Positions 50,911 through 62,000 of a stretch of DNA of 62,000 nt are shown here, piece after piece. The notes beneath the pieces were generated by a model, which was not told where the DNA came from, made no database searches, and worked only from the letters and a program-made list of their open reading frames with translations. Position numbers and translations under genes: made by a program. The stretch lies in contig NW_019091540.1 in NCBI RefSeq assembly GCF_001949145.1, positions 351,987 to 413,986 on the forward strand. The letters run 5' to 3'. The DNA is from Acanthaster planci. Lineage: Eukaryota; Echinodermata; Asteroidea; Valvatida; Acanthasteridae. The first letter of the stretch is position 1. Each line of letters opens with the position of its first letter.

Positions 50911-53900
50911 CTTTATACTGAATACCATTATCGTCTTTTGGGGGACACAACATTGTTAGGTTTAAATCATGCTCTTTATAGAAGGAAAACAGTTCACAAT
51001 ATTGACACAAAAACATGTTGTAAACTCAGTTCTCAGAGAGATGTGACAAGCCATCTCCATGTTTTTACCTTCGGTACTCCACTTGACCATTGCAACCGTA
51101 CCATGTTGGGTACGTGTACATCTGCATCTACCATGTACATGTATGGTTATTAATACAGGTACATGTAGTTGGTATGATTTTTTTTTTCATTAACAGTAAA
51201 GTAAAAACTCATTTACATGTACACGTACAAGAAAAATGTTCCTGCCTTTCCCAGTTGTCAGTGTGTGAGGGCAGCACAGTCGGAACTGCAAACTTTTCAA
51301 ATAATTTTGCACTGTAATGTGTGCACCTGTACCCAGTATATACATGTAACATGTAGATGGGAAATAAACTATGCGTAAGGACTTATTACAAAATGTGATT
51401 TTGTTTGGGCATCATCTGTTCACTAGCAATTTTCCATCCTCTCTTCTGGGTCCTCAACAGCAAGTTTGACTCACTGGGTTGGCCCCAGCCCAGGTGGTAA
51501 AGTCGGAACTGAAATGGCAAATTATATTGATATCCATGGCCACAGACAGAAGAGGCCTAGGAAAAAAATTACTGTTTTTCCGGGAACACTTAATTGGCTT
51601 GATGAAAGTACATGTAAACAGTGCATGCATGGTTCTCCAAGCTCAAAAAATAAACAATACAAACTGCCAAGTTTTCCATTAGTATTCTGTACACCACACT
51701 AAAGGTTCGGAAGTAATTTCAACAGACCCAATTCTTAGCTTGAAGTTTTTGAAAATGACTTGTTCATTTGTTTGAAATGCTTTCGGGAAAACGTCATGAT
51801 GAGGACTCTTGGTGTTTTCGGTTATCCTTCACTAAAAACTTTTCCGTGCTGTTGCAGTTTTCTATATTTGGAGATGAATTTTTTCTTTCACAACATACAT
51901 GTACATGTATGAAGCACTCTCAGACCATCTCACATGAATTTATGCATAATGTTTTGTGGACGTGAACTTAATGTCTCGCTGTCATATAGTCCTGCACTAC
52001 CTACATGTACATAAAAATACCACCACGGCATCTCACCAACGTCAAATGTCAAAATGTCCCTCCCTGGTGCCTGATCTGGCAAATGCATAGAATGTGCAAC
52101 GGCGGCTGATAAACCAGTGACTGATGCGGTGATAATGTGCGGTATGTGACGTGTAAACCAACCGTCATCGGTCCTCATCGTTCGTGACCAAACCAGCACA
52201 TGCCTATGTATCAACTGACTGGGATCCCGCAGTAAATTATTTAGCCTGTAGGGATGCGCTAACATTCTCAGTTTCTTGGGGTTGAGCTGAAGCACATGAA
52301 GCCCAGACTGCCATTTCATGGAATGCACAATGTAGCACTTTGTAAAAGTGCTACAAAGAAAAAGTGCAAGGCCTCTCCATTTACATTTGGGTGGAACTGG
52401 CAATTCATTTTACAAAAGAAAGGGTGTGAGACCAAATCAGTACTCCTTAAAACTGCTAAAAAATGAAGGGTAACTCATGGTATGATTCACCACGAGTAGT
52501 TCTAATGAGAGGTCAATGGTGGGAGCTACAGCAAGTAGAATTTTTACAACCCACATCCAAAGCATGTTCTTTTTTCCTTGTCCATAATATATGAAAAAAA
52601 TAACAAACTAATAGGAAAAAAACACAGAACAAAACAAAATAAGGCCCTTCTGATTACTTTAAGGAAAAAACACTCACAATATGCAATCAATAAAAGAATT
52701 AGCCTGGTGTCATCACAGGATTTGATTTGCATGTGTTCACTCGTACATGTACTGTAATTCGTGGACTGGCCATCAGTTGGTTGATTGGTTGGGTGAGAAG
52801 ACTACAGTTGTTATTGATTGACTGGCCATCTGATCTGCTGGTCAGTATGGTGGTTGACAGTATCAACTGCTACCAGTAGATGTACAAGTACATACTTGTA
52901 TTCTTTCTAACAAGCCAATCTGACTGACTCACTGGACACTACATGTAGTCATGTAGCACTATTTTCACTGCCACTAGCCCCTCTAATGTTTTCATATATT
53001 ACTAACCGTTGTTCAAATCTATTTTGATACCATTCACGTATGCAGGTTGATCTCTTTTTCTCAATCAATACTGAAAACTAACACTTAAATTTGATTAGTT
53101 TTTGTTGAAGGGCTAGAAAAACTCAAAGTGTTACTGTTTCTCATATCCTCCTGGTACAAATATGTGTAAATAAACACTTAAATGCACTGACTCCTTTGCA
53201 GTAATAAAATAAATGTACATGGCTTCTATTATCGTGAAATCCAGAAGAAAAAAGACATTTAGCAAGTCATAAAAATGCTTAACCTCTGTCCAATACCATC
53301 TGCAGAAAACCTTATGTACACGTACTGTCATGCACAACAGAGACAGAATGTAATCCACACCACCACGGACTAATTTTTTTTTTTTATCCGGACGCCTGGT
53401 CACCAAGTTGTTTATGACCACAGTGAGAGATGACAAAATTAAGAAAAACGGTTTGTTGCCAGTGCGGGCATGGGGGAGGAAGGATAAATATGAACTTGAG
53501 AAAGATTAATCTGGGTGACTCAGCTGTGGAACAGTGCCCGGAGATATAGAGATGCCGCGATTGGATTCTAGATTTATGGCAACAATCTTAACTGCAACGT
53601 CCCATAAAATTAACAGCAAAATGTGTGAGCTAACATGTAAATAATATATTATAGGGGAACCCGCCCTTCAAAAAAAATGCGGGTAATTATAAACATATAC
53701 CAATGCACATGTATGTAATTTGATATTAACGTAAGATTCCAATTCCACAACTGCATTTCAAGTTTCAGTGACTAGGAATTAATTACATGTGGTCGTCAAT
53801 GTTGATAATATACCGGTAGCATCCAATTTAAATAAACTGAAAAAAGAAAGAAGATAATACATTCAGTACATACATGTCGTCTGGGGAAGGTACCGGTAGA

Positions 53901-56900
53901 TGTCATGTAGTATCATTTTTCAGTGACTGAATTGTCAATCTTAATTGATTAATGTAGCCCTAGACTCTTGCCAACTTCAGGTTTGCCGTTGTTTACACAC
54001 ATGTACACGTAGCATGTATCATATCAAAGCCCGAGAGGGAGAAGGTGTCTTTCTAATGTAAATTATATGCCAGTGATAATCTGAATCATCCCATTGAATT
54101 AATAAGGAATGGGCAGAGAGGAGATTGAAACCACTGGCTAGCTTTCACAATTTGTAGATCAAGAGAAAGGACAGACTCAGCCCTACACTGGTTTCATTTA
54201 ACAGGTTTTTCCATCATTTCCCTCACTGACTGAAGGCAGTGAGGTTACGGGTAAACTACATGTACATGTATGTTTTGTTCTTAAGACAGGGGAAACTGGA
54301 AAGTACATGTACACATAGGATCATTCGTTCAGCATTTTTCTCAGCTGCACTACTGACAAATGTAGACGACAAAAAAAATACATAAAGTTGAAATACAGTG
54401 TAACTTGTTTCCCTTTCTCTGAATTCCTCTTTTCTGTTTATTACTTTTAGAATGAACATTTAGCCCTATGAATGGCTGCATTATTGCCTAACCTCTGAGG
54501 AGGCCTAAATTCAACTTAAATGAACTCAATTTCTAACTGGATTTAATTTTCCAGTATAAGCAAAATACCAGACGATAAAATTGCAGATAAAGTCCCACGG
54601 AATCATAATAATTATTTTACTGGCCTTGAGGAGAACAATACCCCTGGTATTTTCCCCCATATTGACAGGATAAAGACAAGTGCGATGTCGACATCTAAAC
54701 TGCTCTGCAGCATCCATGTTGATCAGATGCATTTGAGTGCATCAAGGAGATGAGTCAGGGTTGCCGTAGTGATTGTCAGAGGGATGCGGGGGAGGCGTAA
54801 ATGGAGGTCATGCATCTTATACCCATGGGACGGAAAAGGTTTCTGAGAAATCCGTGAAAAATCAAGTCATGTGTCACCAATTTTCTTTTCTAAGAACAAG
54901 TATTCAGCAATGACATGTGGTTCAAAAACATTGAACAAGATAATTTTTTTATATGTTTTTCATCACAGGTACAATCTGTGAAGAAACATCACATTAAATG
55001 TACAAATTGCAAAATACATTTTCAAAAAACTGTCCAATGTCATGAGACTACATATATTATCAAAAAGATACAGTAATTAGAAATGTTTTCTCATTTCAAA
55101 TGCTTTCAAGCATCGATATTTTATTATTTTCAGATTGCAGTTTACCCTTGACTGTTCCACTTGAAACATACGGTACATGTACATGTATACATCACTGAGA
55201 TTGATTGCAATTATGAAATGAGTTTTGTATAAGAGAGAAAAAAAATCATGAATCATTACTGTCACATTAATCGGCACTGAACTAAAAGTCATTCGCAAGC
55301 ACACGTTGTACGGTCTCTGAAAGAGTTTAATACTGACAAACGTACAATATGTAAATAATAAGAGAAGTAAATCCTGATGCTTGAGCAGCAACAATGTACC
55401 ATACTTCTCCATAGCAAGCCAGGCTGCTGTCAACATCCAACGACTGTCTCCACAATGACGAACAAAGTAATATAAACCTAACACCTGCATGTCTGTCCAT
55501 CCGCAAACGAATTCCTACGACCCCATTCACAGATGCAGATTTATAGAGAAAAAAAAAACTCCTTCCATTGGGAGGAAGAAGATGGCTCATGTGAATCGCG
55601 CCATTTACCGTGTGTGGGGATTCAGGATATAACAAGATGCATTAGCATACACTGTGTACAGAGTCTGGGATGGGGGGTTTCAAGTGAACATCTAATGGCA
55701 ATAAAGATGCACATATCAATATGTACGTCTGACTTACAGTGTAAAGTTCCATTTTTTAAGGTACCTACGAAGTGCCATGGAATGTCTCGAATATAAATAA
55801 ATTTTAGTCGCAAATGTAGGCACATGTACACTGAACACAGACTGCAATACAGAGAAAAACAAATTGACTTTGATTTTGTACTTGCTTTTGAGAGAAGCTA
55901 CATGTACATTATACAACTTGTAATATCCAAGATGCTTTGAACAATGGCCTCACAATTCTGAAATCTTCTTGCCAAACAGCCGCTTCATTACAATTGGGAA
56001 ATGATGAAAACTGTCACAAATTAAGAACATTGCTCGGAGTTTGTTTGTGTGAGATTAAACTGCCACCTTGAGACACTGTTTCATTTCCTCAGAGTTTTAC
56101 CCATATTGACAGACATCTCTCGATAATACGGCCAGTTTCTGGGGAAGGAAATTCTTCTCAAAACCACAGATGATTTCAGCATGTACATGTAACTCGTGGT
56201 TTATGTACAGCTGTCATTCACAGAGCCACAGCCGTGGACAATGTTTCTCGCACAACTGCATCAAGCGCAAAACTTTTCAATGTTTCAAACAGGAACCAGT
56301 ACTATCAGTTGTATCTTTACAAAACACAGCAAGCGCTTACAAAAATGACAGGCAATTTTTTCCCTGCACAGCTGATCGACGATGGCATCGTGCATGGTGA
56401 TGCAATCTTTCCAGTGACCATACATGTAACTACGACAAAAATTCCATCCGTAGAACGTGCTGTATTGATTGCAATGGGGTGGGTGTTGAGGTGCATTCCA
56501 AGTATGTCGGAAACACAAGATGACAGCTGAGGCTATACATTTATCACATGAGGAGCGGATCCACGCTCATATACAGCCAAGACTCATTGAGCAGTTTTAG
56601 AAATTGACTTCATGAATATAGAAGGGAGAGGAAGTGATTGAAATCATGTTAAATTTGTTACCACATGTATAAATGTACATGTACATAATCAGGTGAAGTT
56701 GTACACAAAATTCATTTTTAGTATTTGCTCAAACATGATTCATGCCAAGTGACACTGCCTGTAACAAATAAATAACAAATTTATTTCCACTTTATATGTC
56801 AGTCCATGCACATTTTCAGTAAATACATGTAAAAATTCAAGGAATTATGTCACAAGAAAGTGACACTCTTATTGGATGTTTTAATATGTGTAGAGACAAG

Positions 56901-56948
56901 AAAGCAGCAATGAAACTTACACTGTACAACGCACAAGGATCAGTATAT

Positions 56949-56985
56949 GTACCGGTACATGTTTACATACATGTACATGTATATG
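56949..56985. repeat. ACATGT microsatellite cluster
   Basis: Interrupted run including CCGGTACATG and TACATGTACATGTATATG. Confidence 0.75.
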
Positions 56986-58652
56986 TGACTTTACAGGTCA
57001 AACTGCACAGGTCTTCATATGGACATTATCATAGTAAGATGAATTCAGGAACATGGGTTCACTGATAAGACTGCAAATGCAGTTTAAAAAGAGAAGCACC
57101 AGTAGACCCTGCTTTGTCAAGGATAAATTCCATAGATAGAGGATGATTAACCAGGAGATACAAGCACCGAGGGGGCAAGTGGCCATGGATTGCTTTCATA
57201 GACAATAACACCCAACTGTGCATGTGCTGGCAGATTCACAAATGAAACATAAATAATGGATATTTACAGATATGGGGGCCGCGTGTTCTGCATTTGCAAC
57301 ATAGAACAGTCATCTTGTTCACACTGAACAGCACTAGGAATGCACACACTGAAAATAAATGAGACAAATTCCTACATGTATTTCAAACTTACCCTGACAA
57401 CGATGATCTACTGTATGATGTACATATACATGTACAAGCACTGATTTATCACAGACTTTGGAGTGTACTGTTCCAATTGCTTATGGTAGCTGTACGATGT
57501 ACGTTCCGAGATGCATTCTCTAAGGATGTCTGTTTCTGCAGCGCGCTGTATCAGATGGCAACCGTCCCTACCATGCCTGTCAATTCATCAAATCAACTGC
57601 CGTCAAAGTCACTGATGCGTTACATCCGCTCCTCTCCACTGATGCACAGACGACATGCTCCAAATCTAAAAACCATCTTTTCATCTTGTAGCGACTGCTC
57701 CAAACTTGCCATATGTGTCTGCTCTTTTAGGGCGACATCATTTAAAATTGATATTAAATATATGCATGACACACAGTAAACACAAAGTGCTGCTCACCAA
57801 CATTACACATCCACGCTACAGGCATAAGAGACGCCCCACTTGAAAAATTAGAAAAAAAAATCCTCAGAACATCTTCAGTTACTACAGCACCTCTTCAACT
57901 TTCCCATTTCTCCCGGAACGACCGCAAAGCAGTTGGAAAACAACCTCTTCCTATTCCGTCCGAGTATCTGTCAAAATTTAATACGCAATACACAGACCCT
58001 GCTCGTACACGTACAGCAATCTTGCCCAAGAGGCCCCAGAGAGGAGCCCGAACACAGACAAGCACAGTTTGCACGTTTCTTTCTCTGTCAGTGATAGAGA
58101 GTTCATCCGCTGCCCGACAGACAGAAGAAGGGTAGAAGGAAAGAAAAAAAAATTACGATGCCAGGGAGACGGAGAGACTAACCCTGAATCATATATGCAT
58201 CGGTGGTGAGAGACGGCGGTCGAGTGACGTAGATGTACATGTAGGTAGGATAATGATAATGCCAATACCTCACTGTGGCATAATCACTGACCTCTCTGCA
58301 TCCCTGTCACACACACATACACCAATACATACAGCAGAGGACGGTTGGAGACGGTGGACACACACTGCACGTACTGCAGAGGCAGCACATGAACCCACAG
58401 ATGAATAATTCATGTTGCAGAGTTGGTGAGCTTAATTGCAGCATACATATAGGCGATATTCTAACCGCTAAGTGGTGATGAAATTTTGGGTGTGAACAAC
58501 GGTACATCAGACAACAGTATTTAACACGGTTTTCTTTTCTGACTCCTGGATCTGCATCTATGCAATGTAATGGGTGAACAACTTGCCTGCTGGCCTGCTA
58601 TGACAAGCACGACTGAGAGCAGCCTGTGACATGAAAAGGTTATAGAGCAGAG

Positions 58653-58734
58653 GTACGGTACATGTGCATGTACATGTACCTGTAACCGGAGGGAGGGAGC
58701 TACATGTACATGTACAATGTACATGTACACGTAG
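58653..58734. repeat. ACATGT microsatellite cluster
   Basis: Three closely spaced ACATGT arrays separated by about 20 bases; the densest cluster in the window. Confidence 0.85.
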
Positions 58735-59059
58735 GCATGAATAATTCATAACCTTGTAACAGACTTTGATGGACTTCTTTTTCACAGTAAATGTACAAAA
58801 TTTGATAAAATTGATGTCTCTCTGAATATAATGTACACATACTCCACATACAGCCTATGTTTTTCAAATGGTGGTAACAATTTGCCCTGGAAATGTACAA
58901 ACAGGTACATGTACATGAATTCTAAACAACTTTGCACAATGCACATGGAGGGGACTCCCTACCTATCTCAAGAAGGGAGGGGGGATTACTTGTACATAAA
59001 CATATAAAGTCATGCAATTAAAAAAAGGAGTAACAGGATTGAAGCGGTAACACAGATAC

Positions 59060-59295
59060 GGGTAAGTCCAGAATTAGGCGTCACAAAAGTGTGACATTTT
59101 TGTGTCCCTGTTACATTTGACCTTTGTTACGGTACTGGACATGGAAATATCACTGGAATTGTGTTCTAAGGATTAGTATTTCTTTGGCAGGTAATTTGCA
59201 TTAATTCAACACTCTTGGAACTTACAAACTTACAAAATCATGTCAGATGTGACAGGGACACACAAAAAATCGACCCTTCATTTTTGGAATTACCC
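59060..59295. repeat. Foldback element of about 236 bp
   Basis: Arms 59060-59120 and 59244-59295 are inverted, with ends GGGTAAGTCC and GGAATTACCC and a common block TTTGTGTCCCTGT or its complement. No coding capacity and no clear target duplication. Confidence 0.7.
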
Positions 59296-59782
59296 ATATG
59301 ATATCATTATCTAATTACGTGGAAAAAACAGAAAGATTTCAATAGATGTACTGGAGTGTAATTTAGGATATAGTTACATGCACGTATGGAATGCCAATGT
59401 ACCGGTAAATATGTACATAAAATACTAAAAAATTGCAAACACATTTCACAGCAGATATGAAATATTTGGCTTATTCTAACTCCAGGCCCTTAGGGTGCTA
59501 TAATGTATCCAGTACAGCTACACTGGATGAAATTGATCACACTGCCAGTCAGAGACCAGGGAAAAGGTCAATTGGGGTCGGCTATCCCCTGTTAGCTGAG
59601 GTCACTAATCGGAACTTAAATGGATCTAGATTACTGGGGCCCAGATTACTGGGGCCAGATACCACAAAAGTGTCTTTGTACACATGTACATGTACCGTAC
59701 ATGTCCTTGTAACTTGGCTCAAGTTCTTAAGAAATGGTCTCTGGCAGCAATGGTTCTAAAGGGGATACAGTGTGATCTGAGT

Positions 59783-59834
59783 TACATGTAGCACATACAT
59801 GTAGTGGTACATGTACATGTAGGTATGTACATGC
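59783..59834. repeat. ACATGT microsatellite cluster
   Basis: Interrupted ACATGT repeats, including GGTACATGTACATGTAGG. Confidence 0.8.
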
Positions 59835-61161
59835 TCAATGTAATCCAACCCCAATATCTCAATCATCCCTCCCCGAATTTGAAATTTCTTTTTGAGTGAT
59901 TTTTTTCCGGGATTTTGTCAATACCCAAAACTTCCCTCATAAGTTTAAAATGTTCAAAGCCGATCCTTTTAAAGCTCCAACTGTTCTGAAACTTTGGTCT
60001 TTCAAATATGGCAACCACCTGTGAATTTTATTCATCCTCAGTTCGTGTCTTTTGTTTGAAAGTCACCAAAAGCCAGGTTGGAAAAAAAAATGCAGACATG
60101 GCAATCTTCAATCAACAAAGCTCCAATAATTTGCACATACTAGCAAGCTTCCTCTTGATGCTAACGCTGCATCATCCTACCACGTATGCATTTCAACACT
60201 TGCAATTTCAAATAAAAGTATGCCAAATTTGCAGAAGATGGGGCTTTGATGCAGAGCTGATAAAAAGAAGGTATCGTTTCTCTCATCGTAATCCCTGATG
60301 GTTTGAAAACAGATACAAGTACTTCACCTCTCTGGTCTTCCTATCATCCCTGAAAATCGAGACAACGAAACGTGGGACGGGAATATTTCATACATTAATA
60401 ACTGCGCTCTGAAATCGTAAAGGCATCTTCCGAGCATCAGATATCGAGCCTTGCCATCTGAAAAATCATCCTCCCAAGGTGTTTGGTGACACACGGCCTC
60501 TCTCCCGGGGGACACTGCTCCTATAAACGCTACAATGTTGTTCTAACGGCAGAGGTTGCAAGGTGGAGGGGGGGGAGAAGGACACATATTCTGTTATTGT
60601 TACAGATTAAGTGCTTTAGTCACGTCGCAAGCTAAAAAAGGATGGCTTACTTGCCACATGAGCAGCGTCGCTTTAATTTCCTGTTGCAAAAAAAGAGTAG
60701 AGATGGTACCAGTAGGCTAAAACAGATACAACACAATGGCCGGTTAAATGAGATGCACAATCATGAGTAATTTGCAAGGCGGGGAGAGGGGAGCCTGTAT
60801 TTGTTGTAACGGTAGCCTGACAGGTCTGTGAGGGGGAGGGGGGTTGGAGGTCTGAAAGATTTCATCAAGATTGATCAGACACGTTATGCATCCAAGTGAA
60901 AGGAGAAAATCTTTTAAGTAAACTTACTGAGGCAACTAGGGGGAACCCTTCACCAGAATGGAAATCATGTACGGCATTATTGATTGGCTGATGAGTGTAC
61001 CGGTATCGAACATATTTGTGACCGGCTCTAGAAAAATGGGTAATAAGTCGCCAGAAACAGGTTATGAGTTTTTGATACACTGTATGGCTTGATTCTGTAC
61101 ATCAAAAGCTACAATTTAATATAAGAATGACCCCTGTAGTGCACTGCGTTCTGGAAATATA

Positions 61162-61769
61162 CAGTGTGCTCCTAAAAAAAGGCAACCGAAGTTCAAAGGT
61201 CAGCTATGTCAAGAATACATGGTTTATTCTTGTGAAATGTTGACTACAATACCAAGTAACTCATCAGCTTCAATTTGACACATTGCTTACGTCAACATTG
61301 TCACGGATCATAGAGTTAGGGTCCTTCGAAGGTAAAGGGTACAAAACGTACTTTTTCCAAGTTAGAAGAGCAGGGTAGGAGGACACGTTGAAGGTGTTGG
61401 TGCATAAAAGGTAAGGGCTGAATGATCTGCTCACTAGAGATTGTAAATTACAGTCAATTGCAAAATGTTAACAAAGGGGTAGCATTTCATTAAAACTTGG
61501 TGTGAAAAACAAACAAATGATGAAACCAAAAACTTAAAGAAAAGTTGGTTTCGTACCTTACAAACCAAAAACTTGGAAAAAGTAGGTTTTGTACCCTTCA
61601 CCTTCAAAGGACCCTAACTGTGATCTGTGACAATGTTGACGTAAGCAATGTGTCAAATTAAAGCTGATGAGTTACTTAGTATTGTGGTAAACATTTCACA
61701 AGAATGACCCATGTATGCTTGACATAGCTGACATTTGAACTTCGGTTACTTTTTTGTAGGAACACACTG
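61162..61769. mobile_element. Tc1/mariner-type foldback MITE (608 bp)
   Basis: Begins CAGTGTGCTCCTAAAA and ends GTAGGAACACACTG, flanked on both sides by TA (61160-61161 and 61770-61771). Arms of about 200 bp (61162-61364 and 61569-61769) are inverted copies at high identity, with roughly 200 bp between them. CAGT...ACTG ends with TA duplications are typical of the Tc1/mariner superfamily. There is no transposase, so it is non-autonomous. Confidence 0.85.
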
Positions 61770-62000
61770 TATATAGACATCTGTATATCCACATTTTCAG
61801 ATTCAATAAAAGCACTTTTCGAGAAAAAGCTCAAAGTGTAGTGCTTGGAAACACAATGCTATGTAGGATTTCCTATTGAATGATCAATTTTTCATCTTTA
61901 TTCATCAGTATCCATGTTTGTAGTCAAAAATTCTGAATAAATAAATATTACAGAAAGAACACAAAATCACCTTTTTGCAGAAATGTTACCCTCTCCAAAT

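Larger units (their letters stand above)
45186..62000. other. APC 5' intron or flank, no gene supported
   Basis: Nearly 17 kb without an exon I can assign. The missing N-terminal APC exons (dimerising coil, about 140 residues) were searched for on the minus strand by looking for acceptor/donor pairs around coiled-coil codons and were not found. Present are many ACATGT arrays, TTAA elements at 49986-50910, foldbacks at 59060-59295 and 61162-61769, and a purine-rich tract at 48456-48555. Short ORFs are scattered and look like chance. Confidence 0.5.

Noticed and set aside
51930-52403. 157-codon open frame on the minus strand in the APC 5' region
   Set aside because: No recognisable domain, no neighbouring exons, and its end overlaps an ACATGT array. 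Length alone is not sufficient.
58000-58265. CpG-containing stretch with a minus-strand ORF as an APC first exon or promoter
   Set aside because: No coiled-coil codons, no clear donor and no sequence similarity to the APC N-terminus. A promoter remains possible but cannot be supported.

Overview
This is a piece of an animal nuclear genome. The genes are split by GT-AG introns of a few hundred bases to several kilobases, most of the sequence is non-coding, and mobile-element debris and microsatellites fill the gaps. Three protein-coding genes can be read, two recognised by protein similarity: fumarylacetoacetase (FAH) and adenomatous polyposis coli (APC). APC has a complete vertebrate-type set of motifs (15-aa repeats, 20-aa repeats, SAMP repeats, basic domain, C-terminal PDZ ligand), but many details differ from vertebrates and the introns carry abundant TACATGTA microsatellites. 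This suggests a marine invertebrate, perhaps a non-vertebrate deuterostome, but the phylum cannot be fixed by eye.

Layout. 1-1300: two foldback (hairpin) elements and unassigned sequence, probably FAH intron 1. 1301-7262 (+): FAH, eleven consecutive coding exons corresponding to everything after the first 27 codons of the human protein, with all splice phases closing and the catalytic and metal residues intact. 7263-10288: FAH 3' flank and a promoter-like stretch holding a 20-bp palindrome and a near-perfect RFX X-box. 10289-19356 (+): a 12-exon gene for a predicted 467-aa charged, helical, coiled-coil-rich protein that I do not recognise. The upstream X-box makes a ciliary role a testable guess. 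19357-24802: convergent 3' regions of that gene and APC, without a supported gene.

24803-45185 (-): APC, eight coding exons giving 3228 contiguous residues from just after the N-terminal oligomerisation region to the stop. The final exon is 7.1 kb. It encodes three 15-aa repeats, nine 20-aa beta-catenin repeats (human has seven), three SAMP/axin repeats, a Ser/Pro/Arg-rich basic region with a six-copy 14-residue tandem repeat, a large charged insertion, and a C-terminal PDZ ligand (VTTV). A SxIP EB1-binding motif is not seen at the C-terminus. 45186-62000: more than 16 kb of APC 5' intron or flank, with ACATGT arrays, two piggyBac-like TTAA elements in opposite orientation, and a 608-bp Tc1/mariner-type foldback MITE. 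The first APC coding exons were not found and probably lie beyond the right edge.

The three genes have no evident joint pathway. FAH is tyrosine catabolism, APC is Wnt/cytoskeleton scaffolding, and the middle gene is unknown. FAH and the unknown gene run head to tail; the unknown gene and APC converge. No prokaryotic, viral or CRISPR-like system was seen. The items most worth following up are the unrecognised coiled-coil gene, the expanded repeat architecture of this APC, and the several foldback transposon families.
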